Source: JAQVEM01 sp964616545
Lineage (GTDB): Bacteria > Actinomycetota > Humimicrobiia > Humimicrobiales > Humimicrobiaceae
Direction: 5' to 3'
Length of the DNA: 8,779 nt
Assembly (NCBI GenBank): GCA_964616545.1
Contig: CAZTUA010000004.1
Span: 1 to 8,779 of the forward strand
Shown here: positions 5,412 through 8,779 of the stretch, piece by piece
How positions within the stretch are numbered: position 1 is the stretch's first letter
How the letters are laid out: the number at the start of each line of letters is the position of its first letter
Position numbers and translations under genes: made by a program
Notes under the pieces: generated by a model
Told to the model about the DNA's origin: nothing
What the model saw: only the letters and a program-made list of their open reading frames with translations
Databases searched by the model: none

Positions 5412-6846
5412 TGCCCGTCTTTATATATTCATCTATTGCCCTGGCCGTATTCATGCCCGCACCCATTGCAAGAATAACCGTTGCCGCACCTGTAACTATA
5501 TCTCCACCCGCAAATACACCTTTTATGTTTGTTTTGCCTGTTGAAGGGTCCGCCTTTATATTTCCCCATTTTGCAAGCTCTAATCCGGGAATTTTAGAGG
5601 TAAGAAGCGGATTCGGCCCCTGGCCTATTGCCATTATTACAACATCAACTTCAATATCGAATTCCGAGCCCTTTACCGGTATTGGCCTTCTCCTTCCTGA
5701 CCGGTCAGGCTCTCCCAGCTCCATCCTGATACATCTTATTTTCTTAACCCAGCCATCTTTCCCTATTATTTCAACCGGATTTGTAAGCAGCTTAAATTCA
5801 ATTCCCTCATCTGCGGCATGCTCTATCTCTTCATCTCTGGCAGGCATTTCTTTTTTGCTTCTTCTGTATACAAGGTAAACATTCTTACCGCCCAGCCTTT
5901 TTGCAGTTCTTGCAGAGTCCAGTGCTACATTTCCGCCTCCGACCACGGCCACCCTGCGGCCCCTGACAATCGGTGTATCACATTCTGGAAACTTATAAGC
6001 TTTCATCAGATTTGACCTTGTAAGATATTCATTTGCCGAGTAAACACCGTTCAGGTTTTCACCGGGGATACCCATGAAATAAGGGAGGCCCGCACCGGTT
6101 GATATAAAGACAGCCTTAAAGCCCTTTTTAAATAAATCGTCCAGGGTCAATATTTTTCCTATTACCATGTTCTTTTCAATCTTAACGCCAAGGCTTTTCA
6201 CGTAATCAATCTCTTTTTGCACTATTTCCTTGGGAAGTCTGAACTCTGGAATGCCGTAAATCAATACTCCCCCCGGTTTATGCAATGCTTCAAATACAGT
6301 AACCTGGTAACCCATTTTTGCCAGCTCAGCGCTGCATATCAGGCCGGCAGGACCCGAACCTATTACCGCAACTTTTTCTTTTGTACATTTTTTTGTAACC
6401 TTTGACCATTCACACTCTTTGATTCCTTCAGCTATATGCTTCATTTCTCTATCTGCCACATAACGCTCCAGCCTCCCGATAGCCACCGGTTCTCCTCTGG
6501 CACCAAGGATGCATTCTTTCTCACACTGGTCTTCCTGGGGACACACCCTCCCGCATATTGCCGGGAGTCCATTTTTCTCTCTAATCTTTTCAAGAGCTTC
6601 GTCAAATTTCTTTTCCTGGATTAGCCCTATAAAGCTTTTTATATCAATTTCTACCGGACAGCCTTTTATACAACGTGGATTTTTGCACTGAATGCATCTG
6701 GATGCTTCCCGCAGGGCATCTTCTTCGGAATATCCCAGAGTAACCTCATTAAAATTATTAATTCTACCGGCAGGGTCCTGTTCGGGCACCGGTACTCTGG
6801 GAATTTTCTCTTTTTTTACCTTTTTTTTATTTACTTTTTCAGTCAT
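5404..6846 (-). CDS. nfnB: NfnB/SudA-type large subunit (GltA-like NADPH-dependent oxidoreductase)
   Basis: A complete 480-residue flavoprotein of the glutamate synthase small-subunit family. An N-terminal bis-[4Fe-4S] domain has the cysteine groups C51-x2-C54-x4-C59-x3-C63 and C98-x3-C102-x5-C108-x3-C112. Two Rossmann folds follow: VIGSGPAGL (161-169) for FAD and VVGGGNVALD (301-310) for NADPH, with the FAD-closing GVFAGGDIVTGAATVI near 443-458. Because it follows nfnA by one base, the pair is best read as NADH-dependent reduced ferredoxin:NADP oxidoreductase, in which this subunit binds NADPH and the bifurcating FAD. Some homologues were named sulfide dehydrogenase (SudA); a stand-alone GltD role is less likely with this partner and no gltB nearby. 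The N-terminal 15 residues are unusually lysine-rich. A GGGAG-like site lies about 15 bases before the ATG, inside the end of nfnA. Confidence 0.9.
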   Translation of the reverse strand: MTEKVNKKKVKKEKIPRVPVPEQDPAGRINNFNEVTLGYSEEDALREASRCIQCKNPRCIKGCPVEIDIKSFIGLIQEKKFDEALEKIREKNGLPAICGRVCPQEDQCEKECILGARGEPVAIGRLERYVADREMKHIAEGIKECEWSKVTKKCTKEKVAVIGSGPAGLICSAELAKMGYQVTVFEALHKPGGVLIYGIPEFRLPKEIVQKEIDYVKSLGVKIEKNMVIGKILTLDDLFKKGFKAVFISTGAGLPYFMGIPGENLNGVYSANEYLTRSNLMKAYKFPECDTPIVRGRRVAVVGGGNVALDSARTAKRLGGKNVYLVYRRSKKEMPARDEEIEHAADEGIEFKLLTNPVEIIGKDGWVKKIRCIRMELGEPDRSGRRRPIPVKGSEFDIEVDVVIMAIGQGPNPLLTSKIPGLELAKWGNIKADPSTGKTNIKGVFAGGDIVTGAATVILAMGAGMNTARAIDEYIKTGSW

Positions 6847-6847
6847 A

Positions 6848-7720
6848 TTACAGTTTATCTTCTCCCAGCCTGCACTTATGTTCGTAAGCGCTCATGCATT
6901 CTTTTTCCTGGTCGCAGTAAATTTTTTGTCTCGACAGAAGCAGTTCAAAGTTAACCTGATGCCCGTCAAATTCAGGTCCGTTCACACATACAAACCTGGT
7001 TTCACCTCCGACTTCCACCCTGCATGCACCGCACATGCCGGTTCCGTCAACCATTATGGAATTAAGGGAAACTATGGTTTTTATTTTAAAAGGCCTGGTC
7101 ACTTCAGACACAGCCTTCATCATCAAAGCCGGTCCGATAGCAACTGCTCTGGCAATGCCGGTTTTTTTACCGGTCTTCTCTTTAGTATTTTTTTTAAGAT
7201 ATTCTTTCAAAAACCCTGATACAAATCCGTGATACCCTTTAGAACCATCATCGGTGCAAACATATAACTCATCTGATGCCTTATTCATTTCTCTTTCTAA
7301 AATAATAAAATCTTTGCTTTTTGCGCCGATGATAGAGATTATGTAATTTCCTGCTTTTTTCAGCTCAATGGTTATGGGAAGAATCGGGGCTATCCCCACT
7401 CCGCCTCCAACACATATAACTTTACCGAATTTCTTAATTTCAGAAGCATTTCCGAGAGGGCCGACTACGTCAAGTATCTCATCACCCTGCTTTAACCGTG
7501 ACAATAGAGAAGTTGTCTTACCCGCTCTCATTGAAACCAGCATAATTATTCCTTTTTTAGGGTCATAGTCCGCAATGGTCAAAGGAATTCTTTCGCCTTC
7601 TTCATTGATTCTTATTATCACAAACTGGCCGGCTCTTGCTTTCTCTGCGATCAAAGGAGCTTTAACATAAAAGCTGTCAGACTCTTCAGTTAACTTTTCT
7701 TTCTTTATAATTTTATACAA
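6848..7720 (-). CDS. nfnA: NfnA/SudB-type small subunit (FAD, NAD and [2Fe-2S] protein)
   Basis: A 290-residue ferredoxin-NADP-reductase-like subunit related to PyrK. An FAD-binding barrel has ERIPLTIADYD (43-53) and VGPLGNAS (86-93), and an NAD-binding fold starts with CVGGGVGIAPILP (103-115). The C-terminal [2Fe-2S] motif is VDGTGMCGACRVEVGG, with C230, C233 and C245 and with D225 nearby. In the studied Thermotoga complex this cluster is held by three cysteines and one aspartate (from memory). Together with nfnB it couples NADH and reduced ferredoxin to NADP. The start is a TTG at 7720: the frame has a stop nine codons upstream and no ATG or GTG in between, and GGCGGT lies nine bases before it. 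The usual VDGPEF after the third cysteine is VNGPEF here. Spacing to nfnB is one base (TAATATG). Confidence 0.9.
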   Translation of the reverse strand: MYKIIKKEKLTEESDSFYVKAPLIAEKARAGQFVIIRINEEGERIPLTIADYDPKKGIIMLVSMRAGKTTSLLSRLKQGDEILDVVGPLGNASEIKKFGKVICVGGGVGIAPILPITIELKKAGNYIISIIGAKSKDFIILEREMNKASDELYVCTDDGSKGYHGFVSGFLKEYLKKNTKEKTGKKTGIARAVAIGPALMMKAVSEVTRPFKIKTIVSLNSIMVDGTGMCGACRVEVGGETRFVCVNGPEFDGHQVNFELLLSRQKIYCDQEKECMSAYEHKCRLGEDKL

Positions 7721-7755
7721 AGTTTTGCTACCGCCTGTAACTTTTTACAAATGCC

Positions 7756-7777
7756 TTTTATTTTAATTAAAATAAAA
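7756..7777. repeat. 22-bp perfect AT-only palindrome in the cooC-nfnA gap
   Basis: A fully self-complementary run centred between 7766 and 7767 (half-site TTTTATTTTAA). It lies about 36-57 bases upstream of the nfnA TTG start. On the minus strand a weak promoter-like pair overlaps it: TTGTAC (7787-7782) and TAAAAT (7765-7760) with a 16-base spacer. It could be an operator, part of a promoter, or just AT-rich symmetry. Confidence 0.4.
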
Positions 7778-7889
7778 ATGAGTACAAGACTTTTCCCGAA
7801 AAATTTTCAATATTCCATAAAATTTCTATTACAGTTACTTATTTTTATCTTTTTCTAAATTTATTAAAAGGTAAATAAAAAAGGGGATC

Positions 7890-8678
7890 TCAGTCTTTAT
7901 TTTTATCTAAAAATTTATCAAGTCCTGCTGCAATTTTTTCAATTGATTTTTTAAACTCAGGGTCTGCATCACACGGAGAAGTGGAGCCAAGATCTGATTC
8001 CCTGACCTTTTCGCTAAAGGGAAGCTTGCCAATAATGGAAAAATCACCCAGATTATCCTTTATAAGCTTCTCCTCATCGCCGGTCTTTAATTTATTTACC
8101 ACAATAAACAGTGTTTTAATTCCAAGGTCGCCGGACATTTTTCTTACCGTCCATGCCGTCTGGATACTTCTGAGTCCCGGCTCTACTACAATAATTAAAG
8201 CATCCATATTCTCACAGGTTCCTCTTCCGAGATGCTCTATTCCAGCTTCCATATCCAGAATTACAATCTCTTCACTCCTGATTACAAGATGCCTGAAGAG
8301 ACTTTTTAGAAGAACATTTTCAGGGCAGTAGCATCCGCTTCCGCCTGCTTTTATTGTCCCTGCAACCAGTAGTCTTACCCCGTTAATATCCATCCCGAAT
8401 CTCTGAGGAATATCATCCACTTTAGGGTTCAGCTTAAAGAATGCCCCGTACCCGCCGGGTTTTGCCCCCGTCCGTTCTTCAATTAAATCTTTCATCTCTA
8501 TAAGGGGGGTAATTTTTAAAGCTTCCCTGTAATCAATTCCCAGTGCTGAAGCAAGATTTGCATCAGGGTCAGCATCAACTGCAATAACCTTATAATTCTT
8601 GCTGGTATAATATCTGGCAAGGCATGCTGCAATAGTAGTTTTACCGGTTCCTCCTTTACCCGATATTGCTATTTTCAT
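7890..8678 (-). CDS. cooC: CooC-type ATPase for nickel insertion into CO dehydrogenase
   Basis: A complete 262-residue MinD/SIMIBI-class ATPase. The deviant Walker A GKGGTGKTT (residues 7-15) carries the second, signature lysine. The switch I segment VDADPDANLASALG (34-47) and Walker B-like ILDMEAGIEHLGRGT (140-154) follow. The CYC motif (C116, C118) is the metal-binding CxC site that bridges the CooC dimer and is diagnostic for this family against MinD, ParA or NifH. Known role: ATP-dependent delivery of nickel to the C-cluster of anaerobic CO dehydrogenase, or of CODH/acetyl-CoA synthase, in the cytoplasm. No CODH gene is in the window. An AAAGGAA site precedes the ATG. A gap of 169 bases separates it from nfnA; the gap holds a T-rich stretch directly after the stop but no clear terminator hairpin, so readthrough is possible. 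Confidence 0.92.
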   Translation of the reverse strand: MKIAISGKGGTGKTTIAACLARYYTSKNYKVIAVDADPDANLASALGIDYREALKITPLIEMKDLIEERTGAKPGGYGAFFKLNPKVDDIPQRFGMDINGVRLLVAGTIKAGGSGCYCPENVLLKSLFRHLVIRSEEIVILDMEAGIEHLGRGTCENMDALIIVVEPGLRSIQTAWTVRKMSGDLGIKTLFIVVNKLKTGDEEKLIKDNLGDFSIIGKLPFSEKVRESDLGSTSPCDADPEFKKSIEKIAAGLDKFLDKNKD

Positions 8679-8710
8679 TTAAAAATTCCTTTCTCTATTA
8701 CTCAGTTAAC

Positions 8711-8731
8711 GGGCTCCGGAACCCGGGACCC
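8711..8731 (-). terminator. GC-rich hairpin between the glycine-rich gene and cooC
   Basis: GGGTCCCGG and CCGGAGCCC pair on the minus strand across a three-base loop, with one wobble and one mismatch. It follows the upstream gene's stop by about 11 bases and precedes cooC by about 30. No T-run follows, so it is a weak or partial terminator at best, or an mRNA-processing hairpin. Confidence 0.35.
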
Positions 8732-8742
8732 AAAACTTTTAA

Positions 8743-8779
8743 TTACCATTTTCCGCTGGCGCCTCCGCCTCCGGAAGAC
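8743..8779 (-). CDS. C-terminal end of a glycine-rich protein, TPM/YgcG-like (partial)
   Basis: Reading in from the window edge on the minus strand, 11 codons give SSGGGGASGKW and then TAA. A glycine- and serine-rich tail ending in G-A-S-G-x-W is typical of TPM-domain (YgcG-like) membrane-anchored proteins, which end in a low-complexity Gly-rich extension. Only this tail is visible, so the family call rests on a short motif. The local rise in GC at 8755-8775 comes from the GGC/GGA glycine codons and supports coding in this frame. Confidence 0.5.
   Translation of the reverse strand, partial: SSGGGGASGKW

Noticed and set aside
5453..7568. Several plus-strand frames of 60-175 codons opposite nfnA and nfnB
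   Set aside because: They are Ser/Pro/Phe-rich shadow frames of conserved minus-strand genes.
1..8779. CRISPR array, tRNA or rRNA genes
   Set aside because: No regularly spaced direct repeats, tRNA cloverleaf or T-loop sequences, or rRNA-like segments were seen.

Overview
The window reads as a low-GC, AT-rich stretch of a bacterial chromosome. The content fits an anaerobe with acetogen-like or fermentative metabolism: a CODH nickel-insertion ATPase (CooC), an NfnAB/SudAB-type flavin-based electron-bifurcating transhydrogenase, and surface proteins of kinds common in Bacillota, Actinomycetota and some candidate phyla. The species cannot be named from the sequence. A Bacillota-like or uncultivated anaerobic lineage is an inference.

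Layout. Positions 1-1552 (+) hold the 3' end of a MacB/LolD-type ABC ATPase, joined by a 4-base ATGA overlap to its complete MacB/FtsX-family permease. Positions 1553-2873 are remodelled accessory DNA: the 3' stump and right terminal repeat of an IS3-family element (about 1650-1834), a complete hicB-hicA toxin-antitoxin pair (+), and a structured minus-strand element (about 2608-2806). That element has the ordered motifs of a cobalamin riboswitch, apparently with shortened hairpins and no gene after it on its strand. Positions 2874-3585 (+) hold a 32-codon ribbon-helix-helix stub running into a nitroreductase gene. Positions 3586-3933 are mostly non-coding and end in a terminator hairpin shared by convergent transcription units.

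From 3934 on, every gene lies on the minus strand. A DUF4349 lipoprotein and a YtxH-like single-pass membrane protein form a translationally coupled two-gene operon with its own extended -10 promoter. Next come the transhydrogenase genes, in transcription order nfnA (TTG start) then nfnB one base later, ending in a clear hairpin terminator at 5333-5411. Upstream of nfnA lies cooC, and at the window edge the last 11 codons of a glycine-rich protein that ends like TPM/YgcG-family proteins.

Functionally, the right half links redox balancing (NfnAB moves electrons between ferredoxin, NADH and NADPH) with maturation of a nickel CO dehydrogenase encoded elsewhere. The left half is an export system followed by mobile and defence-type debris. 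The most unusual signal is the orphan riboswitch-like RNA between hicA and the nitroreductase; it needs a covariance-model search to confirm or reject it.
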